Shown piece after piece: positions 57,559-64,000 of a stretch of 64,000 nucleotides of DNA. Location: assembly GCA_017474045.1 (NCBI GenBank), contig JAFUHX010000088.1:30489-94488 (forward strand), in the 5' to 3' direction. Below the pieces are notes generated by a model. It searched no databases, had not been told where the DNA came from, and saw only the letters and a list, made by a program, of their open reading frames with translations. Source of the DNA: Clostridia bacterium (GTDB lineage: Bacteria; Bacillota; Clostridia; Oscillospirales; Acutalibacteraceae). The position numbers and the translations under genes are program-made. Numbering within the stretch: position 1 is the first letter of the stretch; the number at the start of each line of letters is the position of its first letter.

Positions 57559-57587
57559 ATACTACCACATATTTCAAGGCTTGTCAA
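57559..57587 (-). promoter_or_regulatory. Sigma-A promoter of rpoBC
   Basis: TTGACA (57582-57587) and TAGTAT (57559-57564) are 17 nt apart on the minus strand. The leader to rpoB is about 150 nt, unusually long. Confidence 0.8.
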
Positions 57588-57704
57588 GAGCGAAACGCTT
57601 GTTTTTTGCTTTTTGGCGCTATTTTTTTGCTTTTTTTCGCTTTTAAAGCCGTTTATTTTTCTTTCTCGGAATTTTATTTCAATTTTTCAACTGAAATATT
57701 AAAT

Positions 57705-57748
57705 TCGCACCACGTTTTTTTAATTAAACGCGGTGCGATTATTTTTTT
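57705..57748. terminator. Strong hairpin, probably a terminator
   Basis: A 13-bp stem with one G-T pair (57705-57717 with 57726-57738) is followed by TTATTTTTTT on the plus strand and by ATTTAATATTT on the minus strand. The T run is better for plus-strand transcription, but it can also end the antiporter transcript. Confidence 0.75.
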
Positions 57749-57805
57749 GAAAAAGTATCTATATATTTCTAAATTATAATTATAGGTGCTAAAAACGCGA
57801 GGCTC

Positions 57806-57834
57806 AGTGTACTTTTATTGTTTTCACTTTTCAA
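57806..57834 (-). promoter_or_regulatory. Promoter-like pair downstream of the antiporter gene
   Basis: TTGAAA (57829-57834) and TACACT (57806-57811) are 17 nt apart on the minus strand. Transcription would run into the 57705-57738 hairpin after about 60 nt and toward rpoB, so a short RNA or a second, attenuated rpoB transcript is possible. Confidence 0.4.
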
Positions 57835-57896
57835 GAGCTTTTTTACCTTTTTTCCTTGAATATTCAGCTTATACTAAACCTCTGTTTAAGCAATAA

Positions 57897-59177
57897 TCAT
57901 TCTGCCCTGCCCTTTGCAGGAGCAACCTTGACTTTTTCTTCTTTTGGCTTGATGTCGCCGGACTTCATAAGAGCGTTCTTTGTCATAAGAGGTCCGAACA
58001 ATTCATAAATCAGAACACCGAAAAGAACAATGTTTCTGATAATGACTCCCACCTCTCCTATTTCAAGAGCTGAAATAGACATACCAAGGGCAACACCGGC
58101 CTGCGGAAGAAGAGTAATTCCAAGGTATTGCTTGATCTGTGGCTCAGTTTTTGCAATATTTGAACCGATTCTTGCTCCAAAATATTTTCCGAGAGAACGG
58201 CTGATGATATATGCAATGCCTATACCAACAACAGCTATATCGGCAAAAACAGAAAACTCAAGCTCTGCACCGCTTAAAACGAAGAAGAGAATAAACAAGG
58301 GGGCAGTCCATTTATCAGTCTTTTCCATAAGCTCAGCTGAAAAATCGCAAACATTGCAGAATATTGTTCCAAGCATCATGCAAACAAGAAGGGGTGAGCA
58401 GCCGAAATGAATCGGACCGAAAGAAAACTTAAGCTTTGAAAGTGCAACAGCAAGGAAAATCGCCGTTACAACAATCGCCTGACGCTTTGTGTTTGAATGG
58501 AAAAACTTCTCAGCAAAGGAAAGAACATATCCAAGAACAGCACCAAGAGCCAGAGAAACAACAATTTCTAAAATCGGGTCAACTATTATTGAATAGATGT
58601 TGGTTTCACCGCTGACGAGAGTTTTGGCAACACCGAAAGAAACGGCAAAAATAATTAAGCCTACTGCATCGTCAAGAGCAACGATGGGAAGAAGAAGATT
58701 TGTCAGCTTGCCTTTTGCCTTATATTGTCTGACAACCATCAATGTTGCTGCGGGTGCTGTTGCAGAAGCTATGGCACCGAGAATAATTGCAACAGAAAGC
58801 GGAAGTCTTTCTTCCCCTAAAATAAAGTGAAGTCCGATTAAAGCCGCATCAACAACCAACGTTGTGAAAACTGCCTGAAAAATTCCGATAATAGTTGCCG
58901 CTTTACCGGTTTTCTTAAGCTGAGAAAGACGGAATTCATCTCCGATAGCAAAGGCAATAAAGCCAAGGGCAACGTCATTTATAATGCTCATTTCGCCGAC
59001 CTTTGAAACAGCTGTAAAACCAAGGCCGTCAATACCAAGAAGACCAAGGCAATAAGGTCCGATAAGAATTCCCGCAACTAAATATCCTGTAACTGCAGGA
59101 AGCTTTAAGGGTTTAACGATTCTTGACATAAAAAGACCTGCGCTAAGTGCAACCGCAATAGACAACAAAGTTTCCAT
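57897..59177 (-). CDS. Cation:proton antiporter, CPA family
   Basis: This 426-residue integral membrane protein has about 12 hydrophobic segments and the Na_H_Exchanger fold. Landmarks are LPAVTGYLVAGILIGP (43 or so residues in), GAIASATAPAATL, and LPIVALDDAVGLIIF with the paired Asp typical of Kef/NhaP-type exchangers. A short basic, cytoplasmic tail ends it; no TrkA nucleotide-binding domain follows, unlike KefB/C. The ion (Na or K) cannot be told. It is a single gene with its own promoter at 59219-59247, inserted between rplL-purA and rpoB. Confidence 0.9.
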   Translation of the reverse strand: METLLSIAVALSAGLFMSRIVKPLKLPAVTGYLVAGILIGPYCLGLLGIDGLGFTAVSKVGEMSIINDVALGFIAFAIGDEFRLSQLKKTGKAATIIGIFQAVFTTLVVDAALIGLHFILGEERLPLSVAIILGAIASATAPAATLMVVRQYKAKGKLTNLLLPIVALDDAVGLIIFAVSFGVAKTLVSGETNIYSIIVDPILEIVVSLALGAVLGYVLSFAEKFFHSNTKRQAIVVTAIFLAVALSKLKFSFGPIHFGCSPLLVCMMLGTIFCNVCDFSAELMEKTDKWTAPLFILFFVLSGAELEFSVFADIAVVGIGIAYIISRSLGKYFGARIGSNIAKTEPQIKQYLGITLLPQAGVALGMSISALEIGEVGVIIRNIVLFGVLIYELFGPLMTKNALMKSGDIKPKEEKVKVAPAKGRAE

Positions 59178-59218
59178 TTTTTTGACCTCTTTTTTATTTT
59201 TTTGATTACCAAGTTGAT

Positions 59219-59247
59219 ATTATAGTTTTCTCTGTCTTTAAAGTCAA
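59219..59247 (-). promoter_or_regulatory. Sigma-A promoter of the antiporter gene
   Basis: TTGACT (59242-59247) and TATAAT (59219-59224) are 17 nt apart on the minus strand, with about 35 nt to the ATG. Confidence 0.82.
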
Positions 59248-59476
59248 TGATAATACAGACAAAATTCACAATTATAACAAATTGTTTTGTGCAAATTAAC
59301 TATAACAAAAAAGCTGTAAACAAAAAATGCGAAGAATGAACAAACCAAGTCAAAATAAAGCTTTTAGCTATATTTGAGATTACCGGAAGTAAAGTAAAGT
59401 CACTTTGAGGGCGAGGTTTGTTTATACATAAACTGTAATATTTATACAATATGAGAACTTTAGTTTTATAAACGTT

Positions 59477-59517
59477 AAAAGGGTTTCTACAGATTTTTCA
59501 ATCTATAGAAACCCTTT
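59477..59517 (-). terminator. Terminator of purA
   Basis: Long arms AAAGGGTTTCTA and TAGAAACCCTTT, extended by AGAT/ATCT, lie about 50 nt after the purA stop. A TTTT follows on the minus strand. The stem is symmetric and could act on both strands. Confidence 0.8.
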
Positions 59518-59566
59518 GTCATTTCAGATTTATTGGATCTGCACTTTTTGCAGAGCGTTTTTAAAA

Positions 59567-60841
59567 TTATCTCTTGATAATTTCTTCTCTCTTAGGACCG
59601 TTTGAAACATAGGTGATTTTTGCACCGATTTCTTTTTCAATGAAGTTAACATAGTCCTGAGCCTCTTTAGGAAGCTTATCAAATTCAGTAATACCTCTGA
59701 TGTTGCACTTCCAACCGGGCATTGTTACAAGAACGGGCTTGCAATGCTTAAGAACGGGAGTCACGGGGAAATCTTTTGTTATTTCGCCATTGATGTCATA
59801 GGCAACACAAACCTTGATTTCATCAAGATATGAAAGGCAATCAAGAGCTGTTAAAACAACCTGAGTTGCACCCTGAGCTTCAATTCCGTATCTTGTTGCA
59901 ACGCAGTCAAACCAACCCATACGGCGAGGTCTTCCTGTTGTTGCGCCGAACTCACCTGCGTCACCGCCGTGAAGTCTCATTTCCTGAGCTTCATCGCCAA
60001 AAATTTCGCTGACAAACTCACCTGCACCAACTGCACTTGAATAAGCCTTTGAAACAACGCAGATATCTTTGATTTCATAGGGAGGAATACCTGCACCAAC
60101 TGCGCCGTAACCTGCGAGAGTTGAAGAGGATGTTACCATAGGATAAATTCCGTGGTCAGGGTCTTTAAGAGAACCAAGCTGACCTTCAAGAAGAATTGTT
60201 TTTCCTTCTTTAATTGCTTCACGAACAAGTTTTGTTGTGTTGCAAACATAGGGTTTGATCATTTCGCGATACTCAATAAGAGTTGCAAACACTTCTTCAA
60301 CATCGAGAGTCGGCTTATGATAAATATTTTCAAGAATAAGGTTTTTAACTTCGAGAACTCTTGTAAGCTTATCTTTAAGATATTCTTCATCAAAAAGTTC
60401 GCAAATCTGGAAACCGATTTTTGCATATTTATCTGAATAGAAAGGAGCAATTCCGCTTTTTGTTGAACCAAAAGCATTTTTAGCAAGGCGCTCTTCTTCA
60501 TAGGTATCGAAAAGAACATGATAGGGCATCATGATCTGACATCTTTCGCTGACAAGAATATTAACTTCAGGAACGCCTCCTGCCTTAACAGATTCAATTT
60601 CTTTCATAAGGCGGGGAATATCGATTGCAACACCGTTGCCGATAATGTTAGTTGTGTGATCAAAACACACACCGCTGGGAAGCTGATGCAATGCAAACTT
60701 ACCATAGTTATTGATTATAGTGTGACCTGCATTTGCGCCACCCTGAAAGCGAATAACGATATCAGACTGTTCAGCGAACATATCTGTGATTTTACCTTTA
60801 CCCTCGTCGCCCCAGTTAGCGCCAACAATAGCTCTTACCAT
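59567..60841 (-). CDS. purA: Adenylosuccinate synthetase
   Basis: PurA joins IMP and aspartate with GTP, the first committed step to AMP. The 424-residue protein starts MVRAIVGANWGDEGKGKITD (P-loop-like GTP site) and has the catalytic GGANAGHT region, the FGSTKSGIAP loop and GEFGATTGRPRRMGW near the middle. The frame opens at 60904, but GGAGGTC before the ATG at 60841 fixes the start. It is a single-gene unit between rplL and the antiporter. Confidence 0.98.
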   Translation of the reverse strand: MVRAIVGANWGDEGKGKITDMFAEQSDIVIRFQGGANAGHTIINNYGKFALHQLPSGVCFDHTTNIIGNGVAIDIPRLMKEIESVKAGGVPEVNILVSERCQIMMPYHVLFDTYEEERLAKNAFGSTKSGIAPFYSDKYAKIGFQICELFDEEYLKDKLTRVLEVKNLILENIYHKPTLDVEEVFATLIEYREMIKPYVCNTTKLVREAIKEGKTILLEGQLGSLKDPDHGIYPMVTSSSTLAGYGAVGAGIPPYEIKDICVVSKAYSSAVGAGEFVSEIFGDEAQEMRLHGGDAGEFGATTGRPRRMGWFDCVATRYGIEAQGATQVVLTALDCLSYLDEIKVCVAYDINGEITKDFPVTPVLKHCKPVLVTMPGWKCNIRGITEFDKLPKEAQDYVNFIEKEIGAKITYVSNGPKREEIIKR

Positions 60842-60907
60842 TTTAAAAGACCTCCGGAATTTTATTTTTTTCGAAGCCGTAAAAGCTCCGAAAACACAAT
60901 CCAAATT

Positions 60908-60936
60908 ATTATAGTATATTTATTAAAAATAGTCAA
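60908..60936 (-). promoter_or_regulatory. Sigma-A promoter of purA
   Basis: TTGACT (60931-60936) and TATAAT (60908-60913) are 17 nt apart on the minus strand. The leader is about 60 nt with no purine riboswitch or PurR box that I can see. Confidence 0.82.
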
Positions 60937-60985
60937 CTGAAAAACAGAAAGTTTTAGAATAAAAAATAAAATCAGACAAAACAGA

Positions 60986-61009
60986 ACTCCCCACCCGAAA
61001 GTGAGGAGT
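60986..61009 (-). terminator. Terminator of rplJL
   Basis: Arms ACTCCTCAC and GTGGGGAGT (60986-61009) follow the rplL stop by 17 nt, with T-rich sequence (TCTGTTTTGTC) after them on the minus strand. It uncouples rplJL from the genes downstream. Confidence 0.83.
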
Positions 61010-61025
61010 AAAATTCAAAAGAAAC

Positions 61026-61403
61026 TTATTTAAGAGTAACTTTTGCGCCAGCTTCTTCAAGCTGAGCCTTAGCTGCTTCTGCTTCTTCTTTGCTCATAGC
61101 TTCTTTGAGAACCTTGGGAGCGTTGTCAACAGCTTCTTTTGCTTCCTTAAGGCCAAGACCTGTGATAGCACGAACAACTTTGATAACGTTGAGCTTAGCG
61201 CCGCCAACTTCTGTGAGTTCAAGATCGAATTCTGTTTTTTCTTCAACAGCTGCGCCTGCGTCTGCAACGGGGCCTGCAGCTACAACTGCTGCTGCAGCTG
61301 ATACGCCGAATTCATCTTCAACAGCGTGAACAAGCTCTGAGAGCTCAAGAACTGTGAGAGTTTTTAATTCTTCAATGATAGCAGTAATTTTTTCTGATGC
61401 CAT
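61026..61403 (-). CDS. rplL: 50S ribosomal protein L7/L12
   Basis: L7/L12 dimers form the ribosomal stalk that recruits GTPase factors. The 125-residue protein has an N-terminal dimerisation helix ([20 protein letters not shown]), an Ala-rich hinge (35-60) and the factor-binding domain ([16 protein letters not shown]). It follows rplJ by 38 nt. A GGAGG site precedes the ATG. Confidence 0.99.
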   Translation of the reverse strand: MASEKITAIIEELKTLTVLELSELVHAVEDEFGVSAAAAVVAAGPVADAGAAVEEKTEFDLELTEVGGAKLNVIKVVRAITGLGLKEAKEAVDNAPKVLKEAMSKEEAEAAKAQLEEAGAKVTLK

Positions 61404-61441
61404 GGTGTTTTACCTCCAATAAATAGAAAATATAGTTTAAA

Positions 61442-62023
61442 TTATTCAGCTGATTCGTCAGCTGCGGGTGCTTCAGCAGGAGCTTCTGCTTCAGCGGGAG
61501 CCTCTGCTTCATCAGCAGCATCGGCTACTTCTCCGTCTTTATCAACAATAGCCTGAATAGCACGGGCAAAAGCTGAAATGGGAGCCTGGAATGCACCAAG
61601 AACCTGAGCGAGAAGAACTTCTCTTGAGGGAAGCTTGGCGAGTCCGTTGATTTTGGTTACATCAATAACTTCGTTATCGAGGAAACCGTTTTTGATTTCG
61701 AATCCGTTGTGTGTGTCAGCAAACTTGCAAAGAATGCGAGCAGCTGCAACATAGTCATCTGCACTTGTTGCGATTGCAGTTGTTCCTTCAAGAACTGAAT
61801 CAAGACCGTTGAGCTCTGTTGATGCAATAGCGAGACGAAGAAGAGTGTTCTTTACAACAGTGTATTCAACACCGGCTTCACGAAGCTCCTTACGAAGAGC
61901 TGTGTCGTCAGCAACGTTGATACCTTTGTAGTCCACGATTACACCGGCACATGATGCGTTAAGTCTTTCAACGAGTTGTGCAACAACTTGCTTTTTCTGT
62001 TCTAAAACAATAGCGCTAGGCAA
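61442..62023 (-). CDS. rplJ: 50S ribosomal protein L10
   Basis: L10 anchors L7/L12 dimers to the ribosome. The start is a TTG at 62023 (MPSAIVLEQKKQVVAQLVERL), placed by AGGAGGTG with 8-nt spacing. The 193-residue protein has the usual N-domain, then a C-terminal extension of about 25 residues made of Ala, Glu and Pro (AEAPAEAEAPAEAPAA). It is the first gene of rplJL, with a leader and attenuator upstream. Confidence 0.98.
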   Translation of the reverse strand: MPSAIVLEQKKQVVAQLVERLNASCAGVIVDYKGINVADDTALRKELREAGVEYTVVKNTLLRLAIASTELNGLDSVLEGTTAIATSADDYVAAARILCKFADTHNGFEIKNGFLDNEVIDVTKINGLAKLPSREVLLAQVLGAFQAPISAFARAIQAIVDKDGEVADAADEAEAPAEAEAPAEAPAADESAE

Positions 62024-62076
62024 GATGAGTTCACCTCCTGAAAAAATTTTCGGACCGTTGTCCATACCCGGGGTGT

Positions 62077-62215
62077 AAAAAAGGAAAGTGCCTTTCCCTC
62101 AACAACCGAAGAAAAGGCACAACATTACAATCAAAAGTTAATTGAAATGCTGAAAAATCCTCGGCAGGCGGCATAAGCCTTTAAGTGATACACCTGCTGT
62201 CTTAGGGTGGACAGC
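62077..62215 (-). promoter_or_regulatory. L10 leader with attenuator before rplJ
   Basis: The leader begins with GCTGTCCACCCTAAGACAGC near 62195-62214, continues with GGTGTATCACTTAAAGGC and GCCGCCTGCC, and ends in an attenuator hairpin GTGCCTTT/AAAGGCAC (62088-62120) followed by TTTCCTTTTTTT. This matches the L10 leader family, in which the L10-L12 complex binds and favours termination. Confidence 0.85.
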
Positions 62216-62221
62216 TCGATT

Positions 62222-62250
62222 ATTATATAGCATTGAAATCAATTTGTCAA
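62222..62250 (-). promoter_or_regulatory. Consensus sigma-A promoter of rplJL
   Basis: Perfect TTGACA (62245-62250) and TATAAT (62222-62227) are 17 nt apart on the minus strand. The leader to rplJ is about 190 nt. Confidence 0.9.
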
Positions 62251-62394
62251 GACATTAAATCAAGTTTTTTCATTTTTTTCTTAATTTTACCGGATTTGAA
62301 AATAAACGAGCGCAAAAACACAAATTATCATATAATTATTAACAAACAACATGAAAAATTTACAAATTTTTGATAAAAATCAATGAAAATTTTA

Positions 62395-62423
62395 TTGCTC
62401 TTTTTTTAAATTAATGTTAAAAT
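62395..62423 (+). promoter_or_regulatory. Probable promoter of the M28 peptidase gene
   Basis: TTGCTC (62395-62400) and TAAAAT (62418-62423) are 17 nt apart on the plus strand, about 40 nt before the start at 62463. The -35 is weak. The 62251-62394 stretch between this and the rplJ promoter is AT-rich with nothing else recognised. Confidence 0.5.
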
Positions 62424-62462
62424 ATCGAAAAATTGTTTTTATTTGGTGGAGGTAATACTTTT

Positions 62463-63806
62463 ATGAAAGAAGAAAACAAAAAATATGTCAGCGAGGCGTA
62501 TGACATAATCTGCCACGCAGCCAATGTTATCGGCCCTCGTCTTCCCGGTTCAAAAAACGAAAGAAAATATGCTCAATACATGGGCGATAAGCTTCGCGAA
62601 ATCGGAATTGAACCTAAAACCGAGAAATTTACAGTTTCTCCCCGCGCTTCAATCGGCGGACTTCCCTACGCCGGATGGTATGGTCTTATTCTCAGCATCG
62701 GAACCTATTTTGCTCTCTCAATACCAACTCTTTGGTATGCAATGGCTTTTGGTTCTGCTCTCGTTTTGTTATGGCTTGTTTTATGCGTTTTCCTTTACAG
62801 AACATGGTTTGATATGTTCTTCCGTCAGGAAATTTCTCAGAATACATACGGCGAGCTTCTTCCCGAAGACGGAGAATATGACTACACAATCATTCTTTCA
62901 GGACACACAGACACAAGCTGGAACTGGAAGCACTCGGAGCACAACTATAAATTCAGAAACAAGCCCATTCTCGGAATAATCTCAACCTATGGAAAGGTTG
63001 GCTTCGGTGCTGTTTGCGTATTCTTTATGATGGCTGTTTCATTCCTTATGGCTGCTTTTTACTTCGGAATGAGCAGTAGTGCTGCGTGGGCTAACAGTCT
63101 TTATGTTTCACCCGCTTTCAACAGCTTTGTCAGTGCTTTAAGATTTATTCCTATTGTTACCGGTATCGGCTCTTGCTTCGTTATTATGTGGCTTGATCCT
63201 AAAGAAGAAAACGCTTCAAGAGGCGCAATGGACAATGCTTCAGGCTGCGCTCTCGCTTATGAAGTTACAAAGTATTTCAAAGAAAATCCTGAAAAAATGC
63301 CCAAAAGATGTCGCATTATCGACTTCAACTGCGGAAGTGAAGAAGCCGGTCTTCGCGGTTCACTTGCATTCACAAGAACCCACAAGGGCGAAGAAGTTCT
63401 TCAGAACGCATGGAACATCAACATTGACTCCGTTGCCGACGATGAATATTTTGAAGTTGTTATCAAAGATGACTGGCAGGGTTGCCGCTTTGACGCTGAC
63501 CTTGAAAAAATGTTTAAAGAAACTTTCAAAGAGCTCGGAATTGAAAGCAAAACCGGCGGCTGTATTCACAACCCCGTTGGCGGCTGCGACAGCACTCCTT
63601 TCACAAGAGCCGGCGTAAAATCTGTTACCTTTGCAGCTCAGAACCCTGTTCTTACATATTACTATCACACATGGCGCGATCTTCCCGACCGTTTCAGCCC
63701 TGAAACCGTTGGAAAAGGCTTCGATGTTATTCTCAGTGTAATTGACAAAATTGCTTCTTTCCAGGAAGAAAACGGCTATGTTGCTCCCAGAAAAAAGATT
63801 AAATAA
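62463..63806 (+). CDS. Membrane-embedded M28 family metallopeptidase
   Basis: This 447-residue protein has the full M28 di-zinc set: His148 (SGHTD), Asp257 (GAMDNASG), Glu293/294 (CGSEEAGLRG), Asp322 (NIDSVAD) and His402 (YYYHTWRD). Unlike secreted M28 aminopeptidases it has hydrophobic helices inside the domain: about 71-112, 178-204 and 225-245, the last two lying between the first and second zinc ligands. There is no signal peptide at the N-terminus. GGAGG before the ATG at 62463 sets the start, ten codons after the frame opens. It stands alone on the plus strand. Confidence 0.85.
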   Translation: MKEENKKYVSEAYDIICHAANVIGPRLPGSKNERKYAQYMGDKLREIGIEPKTEKFTVSPRASIGGLPYAGWYGLILSIGTYFALSIPTLWYAMAFGSALVLLWLVLCVFLYRTWFDMFFRQEISQNTYGELLPEDGEYDYTIILSGHTDTSWNWKHSEHNYKFRNKPILGIISTYGKVGFGAVCVFFMMAVSFLMAAFYFGMSSSAAWANSLYVSPAFNSFVSALRFIPIVTGIGSCFVIMWLDPKEENASRGAMDNASGCALAYEVTKYFKENPEKMPKRCRIIDFNCGSEEAGLRGSLAFTRTHKGEEVLQNAWNINIDSVADDEYFEVVIKDDWQGCRFDADLEKMFKETFKELGIESKTGGCIHNPVGGCDSTPFTRAGVKSVTFAAQNPVLTYYYHTWRDLPDRFSPETVGKGFDVILSVIDKIASFQEENGYVAPRKKIK

Positions 63807-63835
63807 AACAATAATAAAATTATCCGCCGGAGTTA

Positions 63836-63870
63836 GCAGAGTGTTCGTAAGGACACTCTGCAGTTTTATT
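63836..63870 (+). terminator. Terminator of the M28 gene
   Basis: A perfect 9-bp stem GCAGAGTGT/ACACTCTGC (63836-63861) is followed by AGTTTTATT. It also forms the first unit of the palindrome cluster that follows. Confidence 0.75.
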
Positions 63871-63990
63871 CGCCTTTCGGCGAGTTTTATTGCTTCGCAG
63901 TGATATTTGTCTTGCGACAAGTGATATTGCCTTCGGCAGTTTTCGGCGAATAAAATAACACTGAAGCCGTAAGGCTTCAATATCACTTTT
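63836..63990. repeat. Cluster of short palindromes joined by AGTTTTATT/AGTGATATT spacers
   Basis: Six small perfect hairpins follow one another: 63836-63861, CGCCTTTCGGCG (63871-63882), GCTTCGC (63892-63898), TTGTCTTGCGACAA (63907-63920), GCCTTCGGC (63929-63937) and GAAGCCGTAAGGCTTC (63963-63978). Spacers are AGTTTTATT (twice) and AGTGATATT (twice, at 63899 and 63920), and the right end has the inverted AATATCACT. Arms TTTTATTCGCC (63864-63874) and GGCGAATAAAA (about 63945-63955) can pair around the inner hairpins. No protein gene is present. Confidence 0.75.
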
Positions 63991-64000
63991 GATTTATCAA

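Larger units (their letters stand above)
57513..57748 (+). ncRNA. Candidate small RNA between the plus-strand promoter and hairpin
   Basis: A transcript from the promoter above would be about 235 nt and end at arms TCGCACCACGTTT and AAACGCGGTGCGA followed by TTATTTTTTT. It would be antisense to the first part of the rpoB leader. This is inference from promoter and terminator only. The hairpin may instead serve the antiporter gene on the other strand. Confidence 0.35.
57401..57896. other. Gene-free region between rpoB and the antiporter gene
   Basis: This 496-nt stretch has no convincing protein gene. It holds the rpoB leader with a TGCGC/GCGCA hairpin (about 57444-57458), the rpoB promoter, a divergent plus-strand promoter, a strong hairpin at 57705-57738, and another minus-strand promoter-like pair at 57806-57834. 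The features are listed separately. Confidence 0.7.
59178..59566. other. Gene-free region between the antiporter and purA
   Basis: These 389 nt hold the antiporter promoter (59219-59247) and the purA terminator (59477-59517). The AT-rich middle part (59250-59470) shows no gene, riboswitch or repeat that I can recognise. Confidence 0.7.

Noticed and set aside
57400-57702. Plus-strand open frame of 100 residues upstream of rpoB
   Set aside because: It covers the rpoB start and promoter, has no ribosome site, and reads as Phe/Leu/His-rich noise. A short RNA is more likely if the plus strand is transcribed at all.
63360-63986. Minus-strand open frame of 208 residues over the M28 gene end
   Set aside because: It is the antisense shadow of the peptidase and the palindrome cluster, with no ribosome site or family match.

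Overview
The window is a stretch of a low-GC Gram-positive chromosome. It is almost certainly from an anaerobic, gut-type member of the Clostridia, close to Oscillospiraceae/Ruminococcaceae. This is inferred from gene content and order: an mreBCD-mrdA-minD block, an rnc/radical SAM/smc/ftsY block, a SleB-type spore cortex hydrolase, Firmicutes-style L10 and L20 leaders, and strong AAGGAGG ribosome-binding sites with frequent TTG and GTG starts. No rRNA, tRNA, CRISPR array, insertion sequence or prophage was seen. The region is core chromosome with a few accessory genes.

Layout. 1-6495 (minus): cell-shape and division genes (mreB, mreC, mreD, mrdA, minD running off the left edge), preceded by maf and a NUDIX hydrolase. 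6550-10829: a mixed-strand patch with an M14 peptidase, proC, mscL with a zinc ribbon, a PflA-like radical SAM protein, and coaX with a small overlapping gene. 10919-17951: GTP-dependent PEP carboxykinase; a three-gene unit of alpha/beta hydrolase, clan GH-D glycosidase and type 1 IPP isomerase; and a SleB-like hydrolase. 18055-20718 (minus): rpmG-secE-nusG-rplK-rplA. 20908-25835: aminotransferase, hflX, an M24B peptidase, rpsU and an SGNH hydrolase. 25893-37903 (minus): a tightly packed eleven-gene run, rnc, radical SAM, smc, ftsY, rdgB, an unknown gene, yhbY, nadD, yqeK, rsfS, leuS. 37939-43436: trmFO, topA, dprA and a SpoU methyltransferase. 43570-57400: infC-rpmI-rplT, then tuf, fusA, rpsG, rpsL, rpoC and rpoB. 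57897-62023: a CPA-type antiporter, purA, rplL and rplJ. 62463-63806 (plus): a membrane-embedded M28 peptidase, followed by a cluster of short palindromes at the right edge.

Most transcription units start at readable sigma-A promoters, nearly all with a 17-nt spacer, and end at hairpin terminators. Three ribosomal-protein autoregulatory leaders are visible: an L1 site that resembles 23S rRNA before rplK, an L20-type leader with attenuator before infC, and an L10 leader with attenuator before rplJ. The usual rplKAJL-rpoBC cluster is split: rplKA lie about 40 kb from rplJL, and purA plus an antiporter separate rplL from rpoB.

The points most worth following are the palindrome cluster at 63836-63990, the long acidic and His/Asp-containing tail of SecE, an insert in NusG, possible ATC initiation of infC, a candidate divergent small RNA next to the rpoB promoter, and an unrecognised DUF4375-like gene inside the rnc-leuS operon. 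No clearly new defence or biosynthetic system was found.
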